From JBKHJZ01 sp046537875 (lineage in GTDB: Bacteria > Actinomycetota > Acidimicrobiia > Acidimicrobiales > VFJN01): DNA of 41,721 nucleotides. Position 1 is the first letter of the stretch. The number at the start of each line of letters is the position of its first letter. Positions 8,036-15,226 of the stretch are shown here, in pieces. Under the pieces are notes generated by a model, which saw only the letters and a list, made by a program, of their open reading frames with translations, did no database searches and had not been told where the DNA came from. The stretch lies in contig JBKHJZ010000009.1 in the NCBI GenBank assembly GCA_046537875.1, positions 1 to 41,721 on the forward strand, in the 5' to 3' direction. Made by a program: the position numbers and the translations under genes.

Positions 8036-8054
8036 GGCCGGCACTCGCCGGCCT
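8035..8054 (+). terminator. Hairpin terminator after the hemerythrin gene
   Basis: A perfect 8-bp stem (AGGCCGGC/GCCGGCCT) with loop ACTC begins at the last base of the stop codon. There is no T tract, as is common for high-GC organisms. It could serve both convergent genes. Confidence 0.55.
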
Positions 8055-8177
8055 GCCCGACCCCGGAGGAGGGACCTCGTCGGCCATGCCCCAGGCGGCC
8101 GCGGGCGGCGCCCGCGGGACGAACAGCACGGCTGCCCGATCCGAGCGTCCTGCTCGCTGCCGGACACGGCCGGCCCC

Positions 8178-8699
8178 TCACTGGGGCTCGATCGGCCGCC
8201 TCCGGACCTCGTCGAGGACCCGCTGGGCCGCCCGGAGATGGGTGACACCGGCGTCGATCGCCCCGCGGACGATGTCGAGCGCGGTGACCCGCCGGGCGGC
8301 GCCGCCGTCGACCGTGGCCTCGCGCGTCCAGTCCGCGGCCGGGACCCGGCCGATGCGGTCGGCCAGGGCGGTGGCCTCCATGCCGAGCTCGGCGAGGCGC
8401 TCGTGCACGGTGCCCGTGGGCGCACCCGGCTTGGGGCGCTGGTCGGGATCGAGGTCGGTCACGGGGAGGGACGGGGCGTCGGACGTGAGCACCGCGGCGA
8501 GCGAGCGGTCGGCGGCGGCGATCGCCCAGGCGGCGGCGACGACGTGCTCGACGGCCGACCAGCCGTCGGCGGCGAGCCGGTGCCCGACGTCGTCGGGCGT
8601 CTCGTCCTCCCCGAGCCCCGCGAACAGGCCCCGGTAGCGGCGCTCGAGCCCTCGGAGCGTCACCGTCGCATCGGCGGGCGTGAGCTTCGACAGATCCAT
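8178..8699 (-). CDS. DinB-superfamily / maleylpyruvate isomerase-like protein
   Basis: A 173-residue, mostly helical protein with the pattern of the DinB/MDMPI four-helix bundle. Helix 2 carries GWSAVEHVVAAAWAI, where the WS..EH motif gives the first metal-ligand His. The C-terminal helix has AGVTHLRAAQRVL, which supplies another His. The superfamily includes mycothiol- and bacillithiol-dependent transferases; since mshC is in this window, a thiol-dependent role is possible but unproven. ATG 8699 is preferred over the GTG codon just before it because it lies 7 nt after a minus-strand TAGAAC (8707-8712), a near match to the -10 pattern. It is divergent from the peroxidase gene. Confidence 0.7.
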   Translation of the reverse strand: MDLSKLTPADATVTLRGLERRYRGLFAGLGEDETPDDVGHRLAADGWSAVEHVVAAAWAIAAADRSLAAVLTSDAPSLPVTDLDPDQRPKPGAPTGTVHERLAELGMEATALADRIGRVPAADWTREATVDGGAARRVTALDIVRGAIDAGVTHLRAAQRVLDEVRRRPIEPQ

Positions 8700-8745
8700 C
8701 ACCCCGGTTCTAGCGCACGCCCTCGCCGGCCCCGCGGTCGGCCGG

Positions 8746-8751
8746 TAGCTT
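8746..8751 (+). promoter_or_regulatory. -10-like TAGCTT, leaderless promoter of the peroxidase
   Basis: TAGCTT is followed by 7 nt and then ATG 8759. The alternative TTG 8750 overlaps the hexamer and is unlikely to be used. Confidence 0.5.
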
Positions 8752-8758
8752 GCCGGCC

Positions 8759-9250
8759 ATGACCATCTACGACGTCGACATCCGCGCCCTCGACGGCTCG
8801 CCGACCGACCTGCACGACTTCGACGGCAAGGCGGTGCTCGTGGTCAACGTGGCGTCCCAGTGCGGGCTGACGCCGCAGTACGAGGGCCTCGAGGAGCTGC
8901 ACCGGCGATACGCCGACAAGGGCTTCAGCGTGCTCGGGATTCCCTGCAACCAGTTCGGCAACCAGGAGCCGGGAACCCCCGAGGAGATCGCCACGTTCTG
9001 CTCCACCAACTACGGCGTGACGTTCCCGCTGACCGAGAAGGTGGAGGTGAACGGCGAGGGTCGGCATCCGCTGTACGCCCGGCTGGTCGACGTGCCCGAT
9101 GCGGCCGACGGCCACGTGGGCGACATCCGCTGGAACTTCGAGAAGTTCCTGCTGGCTCCGGGCGGCGAGGTCGTGGCCCGGTTCAACCCGATGGTGGAGC
9201 CGACATCGGGCGACGTCCTGGCGGCCGTCGAGCGGGTCCTGCCCGGCTGA
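8759..9250 (+). CDS. Glutathione peroxidase-family thiol peroxidase
   Basis: A 163-residue thioredoxin-fold peroxidase. The peroxidatic Cys is C35 in NVASQCGLTPQY, with the catalytic Gln in GIPCNQFGNQEPG and the Trp/Asn of WNFEKF completing the tetrad. It has Cys, not selenocysteine. A second cysteine, C81 in EEIATFCSTNYGVTFP, sits where the resolving Cys lies in thioredoxin-dependent members, so recycling by thioredoxin or a mycothiol system fits better than glutathione. Substrates would be H2O2 and organic or lipid hydroperoxides. ATG 8759 is set by the leaderless -10. The gene converges on the EF-G-like gene. Confidence 0.92.
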   Translation: MTIYDVDIRALDGSPTDLHDFDGKAVLVVNVASQCGLTPQYEGLEELHRRYADKGFSVLGIPCNQFGNQEPGTPEEIATFCSTNYGVTFPLTEKVEVNGEGRHPLYARLVDVPDAADGHVGDIRWNFEKFLLAPGGEVVARFNPMVEPTSGDVLAAVERVLPG

Positions 9251-9280
9251 GCCGTCCGGACACGCGGGCCGGTCAGGCCG

Positions 9281-9303
9281 TCACGCCGGCGGGTCACGCC
9301 GGC
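9281..9303 (+). repeat. 10-bp direct repeat with hairpin potential
   Basis: TCACGCCGGC occurs twice, separated by GGG (9281-9290 and 9294-9303). The two GCCGGC halves can also pair around a 7-nt loop. It lies in the 121-bp gap between two convergent genes and may be a weak terminator. Confidence 0.3.
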
Positions 9304-9371
9304 CGGTAGGGCGCAGGCGTCTCGGAGCCGCCGAGGCGCCAGGCGCGGCGACGCCGGCGAGGCGGGACGGC

Positions 9372-11489
9372 TCAGGCGTGCGCTTCGTCGCGATCACGCG
9401 CCACCGATGCCGCGAGGTGCGAGGGCAGCACGTCGTAGTGGTCGTGCTCGGCGCGGAACCGGCCCCGGCCACCCGTGAGCGAGCGCAACTCGATCGCGTA
9501 GCGGCGGATCTCGGCCGTGGGGACGAGCGCGACGATGGTCTGCTCGCGGTCGCTGGTCATCTCCGTGCCCTGCACCCGACCGCGCCGGGCGTTGAGATCG
9601 CCCATGACGTCGCCCTGCAGGTCGAGCGGCACCGTGACCTCGAGGCGGCTGATCGGCTCGAGGATCACGTGGTCGGCCCGCGAGATGGCCTCACGGATCG
9701 CCAGCCGGCCGGCGATCTTGAACGCCATCTCCGAGCTGTCGACCGAGTGCTCCTTGCCGTCGACGAGCGTGACCTTGAGGTCGACGACCGGGTAGCCGTA
9801 CACGCCGCCCTCGGCCAGCGTCTCCTCGATGCCCTTGGCCACGGCGGGGATGTAGCCCCGGCTGATCGCGCCGCCCACGATGCGGTCGACGAACTCGAAG
9901 CCCGCTCCCCGGGGCAGCGGCTCGACGTCGATGACGCAGACCCCGAACTGACCGTGCCCCCCGGTCTGCTTCTTGTGCCGACCCTCGATGCCGGACACGC
10001 TCCGGGTGATGGTCTCCCGGTAGGGGACCCGCACCTCCTCGGTGTCGACGTTCGCACCGAACTTGCGGGTGAGCTTCTCCAGCGTGATCTGGAGGTGCAT
10101 CTCGCCGCTGCCGTGCAGCAGGGTCTGGTGGGTCTCCTCGTTGCGCTCGACGCGGATCGACGGGTCCTCGTCGGTGAGGCGGTGGAGCGCGGACGCCAGC
10201 TTGTCCTCGTCGGCCTGGGTGCGGGGCACCACCGCCACCGAGAGCACCGGTTCGGGCGGGGTGACCGGCGGGACCCGCACCGGCTTCCCGCGGGGCGCGA
10301 GCGTGTCACCGGTCATCGTGCCGGCGAGCTTGGCCACCGCTCCGATGTCGCCCGCCGCCAGCTCGGTGGCCGGCTCCTGCTCCTTGCCCCGCACGGTGAG
10401 CAGGGTGTGCAGCCGCTCGTCGGAGCCGGTGCGGCTGTTGACGAGGTGGATGTCCGGGCGCAGCCGGCCCGACAGCACCTTGTAGAGGGTGATCTTGCCC
10501 ACGTACGGATCGGCGATCGTCTTGAACACGAAGGCGAGGGGGTCGCCCTCCTCGTCGGCTGCGACCTCGACCGCGAGCGCCTCGTCCCCCGACCCCTCCC
10601 CGGCGTCCCCGTTGCTGGGCGCGCTGCCCACACGCACCGACGCCGGGCGGTCGAGGGGTGTGGGGCCGATCTCGACGAGGAGGTCGGCGAGCCGGTCGAT
10701 GCCGATCTCGCGGGTGGCGGAGCCGACCACCACCGGGAACACGGTCGCCGAGGCGATGCCGTCGTGCAGCGTGCGCTCCAGCTCGGCCACCTCGGGCACA
10801 TCGCCCTCCAGGTACCGCTCGAGCAGGGCGTCGTCGGCCACGACGATCCCCTCGACCACGTTGTCGCGCACCTGGTGCTCGAGCTCCTCCATGTCGCCGG
10901 GCACCTCCTCGGTGCGGGGCGAGCCGTCGGTGTAGATGTGGGCCCGGTCGGTCAGCAGGTCGACGATCCCCCGGAAGTCGTCCTCCTCGCCGACCGGCAG
11001 CTCGAGGGGTGCGATGCCGGCGCCCAGGCGCTCGCGGAGCTGGGCGAGGGTCGCGTCGTAGCTGGCCCTCTCGCGGTCGAGCTTGTTGATGAAGACCATG
11101 CGAGGCAGCCCGGCCTCGGCCGCCATGCGCCAGACCTCCTCGGTCTGCACCTCGACGCCGTCGACGGCGCTGACGACGAACACCGCGAGGTCGGCGACCC
11201 TGAGGGCGGCGGCGACGTCGCCGAGGAAGTCGGCGTATCCGGGGCAGTCGATGATGTTGATCTTGTGGTCGCGCCATTCGACGGGGGCGACGGCGAGCGA
11301 GAGCGAGAAACCACGCTGGTGTTCCTCGGGATCGAAGTCGCACACGGTCGTGCCGTCCTCGACGCGACCGAGCCGGGTGACGGCGCCCGAGCGGTGGAGC
11401 AACGCCTCGGCGAGGCTGGTCTTGCCCGAGCCGCCGTGGCCCACCAGTGCCACATTGCGGATCTCGGCCGTCGCGTAGCGCTTCACCAT
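9372..11489 (-). CDS. Elongation factor G-like GTPase (FusA2/EF-G2 type)
   Basis: A 705-residue translational-GTPase paralogue with all five EF-G domains. G1 is GHGGSGKT, G3 reads DCPGYADF and G4 is NKLD. Canonical EF-G has DTPGHVDF, so the catalytic His of switch II is Tyr here. Domain IV is recognised by GGHGQFGVCVIDVEPL and domain V by the C-terminal VTVPLDLQGDVMGDLNARRG. Domain II carries a small acidic insertion (NGDAGEGSGDEAL). Mycobacterial EF-G2 is reported to bind GTP without ribosome-stimulated hydrolysis, so this protein may be regulatory. ATG 11489 is chosen because MVKRYATAEIRNVALVGH matches the family N-terminus and GAGGGGG lies just upstream. It faces away from pgsA. Confidence 0.88.
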   Translation of the reverse strand: MVKRYATAEIRNVALVGHGGSGKTSLAEALLHRSGAVTRLGRVEDGTTVCDFDPEEHQRGFSLSLAVAPVEWRDHKINIIDCPGYADFLGDVAAALRVADLAVFVVSAVDGVEVQTEEVWRMAAEAGLPRMVFINKLDRERASYDATLAQLRERLGAGIAPLELPVGEEDDFRGIVDLLTDRAHIYTDGSPRTEEVPGDMEELEHQVRDNVVEGIVVADDALLERYLEGDVPEVAELERTLHDGIASATVFPVVVGSATREIGIDRLADLLVEIGPTPLDRPASVRVGSAPSNGDAGEGSGDEALAVEVAADEEGDPLAFVFKTIADPYVGKITLYKVLSGRLRPDIHLVNSRTGSDERLHTLLTVRGKEQEPATELAAGDIGAVAKLAGTMTGDTLAPRGKPVRVPPVTPPEPVLSVAVVPRTQADEDKLASALHRLTDEDPSIRVERNEETHQTLLHGSGEMHLQITLEKLTRKFGANVDTEEVRVPYRETITRSVSGIEGRHKKQTGGHGQFGVCVIDVEPLPRGAGFEFVDRIVGGAISRGYIPAVAKGIEETLAEGGVYGYPVVDLKVTLVDGKEHSVDSSEMAFKIAGRLAIREAISRADHVILEPISRLEVTVPLDLQGDVMGDLNARRGRVQGTEMTSDREQTIVALVPTAEIRRYAIELRSLTGGRGRFRAEHDHYDVLPSHLAASVARDRDEAHA

Positions 11490-11577
11490 GCGCCCCCTCG
11501 GTGCGTGGGTGTGCCTCTCGAAATCGCCGGTCTCGCGGCGCGGCATGGTGGTGCGTCCCCGGGCCGGCTCGTAGGGG

Positions 11578-11583
11578 AGGGTA
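11578..11583 (-). promoter_or_regulatory. Candidate -10 TACCCT for the EF-G-like gene
   Basis: On the minus strand, TACCCT lies 88 nt upstream of ATG 11489, which would give a leader of about 80 nt carrying the Shine-Dalgarno sequence. No -35 was recognised, so this is tentative. Confidence 0.3.
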
Positions 11584-11741
11584 GCGATCCCCGGCGTGCC
11601 GCGCGCCGGCAACGGCCACCGTCGCGCGGTCCGTCCGGTGCCCGGAACCGCCCCCGGGCCCGGGGGCTTCCGCCGGGCCGGGTGACCAGGACGTCGGACC
11701 TACGGCCTGGGGGCTTGTCGCTACGGCCGGAAGCGGGGCGT

Positions 11742-11747
11742 TAGCCT
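11742..11747 (+). promoter_or_regulatory. -10-like TAGCCT upstream of pgsA
   Basis: TAGCCT lies 29 nt before ATG 11777, giving a leader of about 23 nt that contains AGGAG at 11767-11771. This gene is therefore leadered, unlike many of its neighbours. Confidence 0.45.
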
Positions 11748-11766
11748 TGTTCCGCACTTCCATCAC

Positions 11767-11771
11767 AGGAG
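11767..11771 (+). promoter_or_regulatory. Shine-Dalgarno AGGAG fixing the pgsA start
   Basis: AGGAG is 5 nt upstream of ATG 11777. It rules out the longer in-frame start at 11747, which overlaps the -10 element. Confidence 0.6.
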
Positions 11772-11776
11772 AGACG

Positions 11777-12460
11777 ATGTTCGACGGACGCTGGCGGGGC
11801 ACCTTCGAGAAGGGTCTCCACCCGATCGGGGTGCAGATCCGGCGCACGGGCGTGACCGCCAACCAGCTGACGGTGACGGGCCTGGTGATGGCGATCGCCG
11901 CATCCGTCACGATCGCCAACGGGTGGCTCACCGTGGGATTCCTGCTGCTCGTGCTGGCCGCGGTCCCGGACGTGCTCGACGGCGCGGTTGCGAAGGCGTC
12001 CGGCACCGCATCGCCGCAGGGTGCGTTCTTCGACTCGGTGATCGACCGGGTGAGCGATGCGCTGCTGCTCGGTGGGGTGGCCTGGTACCTGGCATCCACC
12101 AACTCCGGGCGCATCGCGGTGCTGCCGCTGGCCGTGCTCGCAGCGTCGATGCTGGTGTCGTACGAGCGGGCGAAGGCCGAGGGGCTCGGCTACCGGGCAC
12201 GCGGCGGCCTGATGGAACGGGCCGAGCGTCTGGGCGCGCTCGCGTTCGGCCTCCTGTTCGCCTCGCTCCTGATCCCGGTGCTGTGGGTGATGCTGGTCCT
12301 GACCACGGCAACCGCCGTGCAGCGGTTCGTCACCGTGTGGCGCCAGGCCTCGTCGCCGCAGGTCCAGCCCGTCGGTCGCCGGTGGCGCGCGCGCCGCGTC
12401 GCACGCTCCACCCAGCGCGCCTGGCGGCGCCGTGCCATCGGCAACCGCCGGCTCCGCTGA
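11777..12460 (+). CDS. pgsA: CDP-alcohol phosphatidyltransferase, probable phosphatidylinositol phosphate synthase
   Basis: A 227-residue integral membrane enzyme predicted to join CDP-diacylglycerol to inositol phosphate, the first step toward PI and PIMs. The CDP-alcohol signature is complete: D65, D68, G69, A72, G82, D86 and D90 (segment PDVLDGAVAKASGTASPQG). The usual Arg after Ala72 is Lys. Several hydrophobic helices follow (GFLLLVLAAV, LGALAFGLLFASLLIPVLWV), and the protein ends in a strongly basic tail of about 30 residues. The PIP-synthase call rests on position: it is immediately followed by a PatA-like acyltransferase and a PimA-like mannosyltransferase, as in mycobacteria. Phosphatidylglycerophosphate synthase is the alternative. 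Confidence 0.85.
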   Translation: MFDGRWRGTFEKGLHPIGVQIRRTGVTANQLTVTGLVMAIAASVTIANGWLTVGFLLLVLAAVPDVLDGAVAKASGTASPQGAFFDSVIDRVSDALLLGGVAWYLASTNSGRIAVLPLAVLAASMLVSYERAKAEGLGYRARGGLMERAERLGALAFGLLFASLLIPVLWVMLVLTTATAVQRFVTVWRQASSPQVQPVGRRWRARRVARSTQRAWRRRAIGNRRLR

Positions 12461-13397
12461 CCGGGCGCCCGTCGTTCTCCGTCGCATCTGGGTTCCCGTG
12501 GTCGACCTCGTGACGCCCGCATACAAGGGTGGGGCGCTGCTGGCCCAGCACCTGCCGGGTGCGCTCGTCGAGGCCGGGGCGCCGGCGCTCGCCGCCGCGG
12601 CGTCGCTGGTGCCGAGCGAGCGGCGGGCGATGGTCGAGCGCCACCAGCGTCGCATCGATCCGTCCCTGCGGGGGGCGGCGCTCCGCCACCGGGTCCGGCA
12701 GGTGTACCGGTCGTACGGGCGCTACTACAGCGAGTCGTTCCGGCTCCCCGCCATCGAGCCGGCGGAGCTCGACGCCCGGCTGTCCTACGAGGGATACGAG
12801 CACGTCCGGGCCGCCATCGCGCGGGGCATCGGCCCGGTGCTGGTGCTGCCGCATCTCGGAAGCTGGGAGTGGTGCGCCTACTGGCTGACCCGCGTGGAGA
12901 AGACGCCGGTCACCGCCGTCGTGGAGCGCCTGGACCCGCCGGCCCTGTTCGACTGGTTCGTCGAGTTCCGCCGGCGCATCGGCATCGAGGTGGTGCCCCT
13001 GGGCGCGGGCGCAGGCCCGGCCGTGGTGCGTGCGGTCAAGCAGTGCCACATCGTCCCCCTCCTCGCCGACCGCGACATCACCGGCCGCGGCGTCGAGGTG
13101 TGGTTCCTCGGCGAGCGGACGACGCTGCCGTCCGGTCCCGCCGTGCTGGGGCTCCGGACCGGTGCGCCGCTGTTGCCCACCGCGGTCTACGACAGGCCCG
13201 GCGGCCACCACCACGGCGTTGTGCGCCCTCCTGTCCCGGTCGAACGGCAGGGAACCTTCCGCGACGATGTCGTCCGGATCACGCAGGCACTCGCTGACGA
13301 GCTGGGGGAGCTGATCCGCCGGGCGCCGGACCAGTGGCACCTGATGCAGCCGAACTGGCCGAGCGACCGCCCGGCGACGGGCGACGGCGGGCGCTGA
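12432..13397 (+). CDS. patA: PatA-like lysophospholipid/PIM acyltransferase (LpxL/HtrB family)
   Basis: A 321-residue membrane-associated acyltransferase. The catalytic HX4E motif is H141-LGSW-E146 in VLPHLGSWEW. Downstream LLADRDITGRGVEVWFLGE and LPSGPAVLGLRTGAPLLP match the acceptor and acyl-CoA regions of the LpxL/HtrB family. In the mycobacterial order this slot encodes PatA, which acylates the mannose of PIM1 or PIM2 on the cytoplasmic membrane face. The start is uncertain: GTG 12432 overlaps pgsA by 29 bp, while GTG 12498 (VVDLVTPAYKGG) would leave a 37-nt gap. It ends 121 nt before pimA, which has its own -10 element. Confidence 0.83.
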   Translation: MPSATAGSADRAPVVLRRIWVPVVDLVTPAYKGGALLAQHLPGALVEAGAPALAAAASLVPSERRAMVERHQRRIDPSLRGAALRHRVRQVYRSYGRYYSESFRLPAIEPAELDARLSYEGYEHVRAAIARGIGPVLVLPHLGSWEWCAYWLTRVEKTPVTAVVERLDPPALFDWFVEFRRRIGIEVVPLGAGAGPAVVRAVKQCHIVPLLADRDITGRGVEVWFLGERTTLPSGPAVLGLRTGAPLLPTAVYDRPGGHHHGVVRPPVPVERQGTFRDDVVRITQALADELGELIRRAPDQWHLMQPNWPSDRPATGDGGR

Positions 13398-13505
13398 GCA
13401 CCTGCGCCGGTCCGGGCGCCGGGAGCGGTGCAGCGCCGATGGCGGCCCGGGCCGTGGCGGCCGCCCAGCGGTGGTGCCGGCTCGCCCGGCCGCACCGGCG
13501 CCCCG

Positions 13506-13511
13506 TACCCT
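13506..13511 (+). promoter_or_regulatory. -10-like TACCCT, leaderless promoter of pimA
   Basis: TACCCT is followed by 7 nt and then GTG 13519. This sets the start and excludes the longer Pro/Ala-rich N-terminal extension. Confidence 0.5.
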
Positions 13512-13518
13512 GGCCGGT

Positions 13519-14589
13519 GTGCGCATCGGGCTCGTCTGCCCCTACAGCCTCACCGTGCCGGGCGGCGTCCAGGTGCAGGTGCTCGGCCTGGCGCGCACGC
13601 TCCGTGGTCTCGGGCAGGACGTGCGGGTGCTCGCCCCGAGCGACGGCCCACCACCCGACGCCGGCGTGACCCCTCTGGGCAACAGCGTCCCGACGGCGTC
13701 GAACGGCTCGGTGGCGCCCCTGGCACCCGATCCGGCCGCCCAACTGCGGACGATCCGGGCGCTGCGGGACGAGGCGTTCGACGTGATCCACCTGCACGAG
13801 CCGATGGCGCCGGGGCCGACGATGACCGCCCTGCTCTTCCACAACGCGCCCGTGCTCGGGACGTTCCACCGATCGGGCGACAGCATGGCCTACACGCTGC
13901 TGCGGCCCATGGTGCGCTGGATGGCCCGGCACCTCGACCTGCGCTGCGCCGTGTCGGAGGCGGCTCTCGTCACGGCCCGGGAGGCGATGGGCGGCGAGTA
14001 CGAGCTGCTGTTCAACGGCATCGAGATCGACCGCTTCGCCAAGGCGTCGCCGCATCCGAGCGACGGGCCGACGGTCCTGTTCATCGGTCGCCACGAAGAG
14101 CGCAAGGGGCTCTCGGTGCTGCTCGAGGCGCTGGACGGCCTCCCACCGGATGTGCGGCTGTGGGTGGGCGGTGCCGGGCCGCAGACCGAGGAGCTCCGGG
14201 CCCGTTACGGGGGAGACGGCCGCATCCACTGGCTCGGACGGTTGAGCGAGGCCGAGGTCGCCGCCCGGATGCGGGGCGCCGACGTGTTCTGCGCCCCGTC
14301 GCTCGGCGGGGAGTCGTTCGGGGTCGTCCTGCTCGAGGCGATGAGCGCCGGCGCGGTGGTGGTGGCCTCCGCGCTCGACGGCTACCGCAACGTGGCCACC
14401 GACGACGTGGATGCGCTGCTCACCCCGCCGGGTGACAGCGCCGCGCTGGCCGCGTCCATCCACCGGGTCCTCGAGGACGGCAGCCTGAGGGCACGCCTCG
14501 TGGCCGCCGCAGAGCAGCGGGCGCAGGAGTTCTCGATGGTGCGCCTCGCCGAGGAGTACATCGAGCGCTACGAGCGCCTCGCCGCCTGA
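13519..14589 (+). CDS. pimA: PimA-like phosphatidylinositol alpha-mannosyltransferase (GT4)
   Basis: A 356-residue GT-B glycosyltransferase predicted to transfer mannose from GDP-Man to phosphatidylinositol. The N-terminus RIGLVCPYSLTVPGGVQVQV is close to PimA, with the GGV loop at 15-17. NGSVAPL, HLHEPMAPGP and H116 in GTFHRSG follow. The C-terminal Rossmann domain has R190 and K195 (FIGRHEERKGLSVLLEAL) and E264 in LGGESFGVVLLEAM, equivalent to the donor-binding Arg/Lys/Glu of PimA. PSLGGESFG and FCAP are strongly PimA-like. It follows pgsA and the acyltransferase, completing an early PIM set. Another GT4 sugar specificity cannot be excluded. Confidence 0.88.
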   Translation: MRIGLVCPYSLTVPGGVQVQVLGLARTLRGLGQDVRVLAPSDGPPPDAGVTPLGNSVPTASNGSVAPLAPDPAAQLRTIRALRDEAFDVIHLHEPMAPGPTMTALLFHNAPVLGTFHRSGDSMAYTLLRPMVRWMARHLDLRCAVSEAALVTAREAMGGEYELLFNGIEIDRFAKASPHPSDGPTVLFIGRHEERKGLSVLLEALDGLPPDVRLWVGGAGPQTEELRARYGGDGRIHWLGRLSEAEVAARMRGADVFCAPSLGGESFGVVLLEAMSAGAVVVASALDGYRNVATDDVDALLTPPGDSAALAASIHRVLEDGSLRARLVAAAEQRAQEFSMVRLAEEYIERYERLAA

Positions 14590-14628
14590 CCGGCCGAGCG
14601 GGCTGCCGGGTGCCGGAGGGGCGCCGCC

Positions 14629-14634
14629 TAGGAT
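14629..14634 (+). promoter_or_regulatory. -10-like TAGGAT, leaderless promoter of lemA
   Basis: TAGGAT is followed by 8 nt and then GTG 14643. The upstream GTG 14610 precedes this element and is unlikely to be the start. Confidence 0.45.
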
Positions 14635-14642
14635 GGCCGACC

Positions 14643-15194
14643 GTGATCCTTCTGATCGTCATCCTCGCCGTGGTGGTCGCCGCCGCTCTCTACGCGATCG
14701 TGGCGTACAACGGCCTCGTGTCGCTTCGCAACCGGATCGAGAACGCCTGGGCGCAGATCGATGTCCAGCTCACGCGCCGCTACGACCTGATCCCGAACCT
14801 CGTCGAGACCGTCAAGGGCTACGCGTCCCACGAGCGCGAGACGCTCGACCGGGTCATCCAGGCCCGCAACGCCGGCATGGCGGCCTCCTCCCCGCACGAG
14901 CAGGCGGAAGCCGAGAACCAGATCACCGGGGCGCTGAAGTCGCTCTTCGCGCTCTCCGAGGCCTACCCCGACCTCAAGGCCAACCAGAACTTCGCCCAGC
15001 TGCAGGAGGAGCTCACCGGCACCGAGGGCCGGATCGCCTACGCGCGGCAGTTCTACAACGACACCGTGTACCGCTACAACACGAAGATCCAGAGCTTCCC
15101 CGCCAACGTTCTTGCGAACACGTTCCGGTTCTCGGAGCGCGAGTACTTCCAGGCCGACGACGAGAGCCGCGGCCCCACGCAGGTCAGCTTCTGA
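14643..15194 (+). CDS. lemA: LemA family protein
   Basis: A 183-residue protein with an N-terminal TM anchor (ILLIVILAVVVAAALYAIV) and a long helical domain. Family signatures are YNGLVSLRNRIENAWAQIDV, the hallmark RRYDLIPNLVETVKGYASHE, and the C-terminal YNDTVYRYNTKIQSFPANVL. LemA proteins usually have a short N-terminus, the TM helix and an external or cytoplasmic helical bundle of unknown biochemical role. It sits 32 nt upstream of htpX; a lemA-htpX pairing is common in bacteria and suggests a shared envelope-quality role. GTG 14643 is chosen for the leaderless promoter. Confidence 0.92.
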   Translation: MILLIVILAVVVAAALYAIVAYNGLVSLRNRIENAWAQIDVQLTRRYDLIPNLVETVKGYASHERETLDRVIQARNAGMAASSPHEQAEAENQITGALKSLFALSEAYPDLKANQNFAQLQEELTGTEGRIAYARQFYNDTVYRYNTKIQSFPANVLANTFRFSEREYFQADDESRGPTQVSF

Positions 15195-15226
15195 CCGCCC
15201 CGGTCGACACCTGACGCATCTCGATC

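Noticed and set aside
9099..11744. An 881-codon plus-strand frame opposite the EF-G-like gene
   Set aside because: It is a mirror frame of a conserved GTPase, with a repetitive Val/Asp/Glu/His/Arg composition and no motif.
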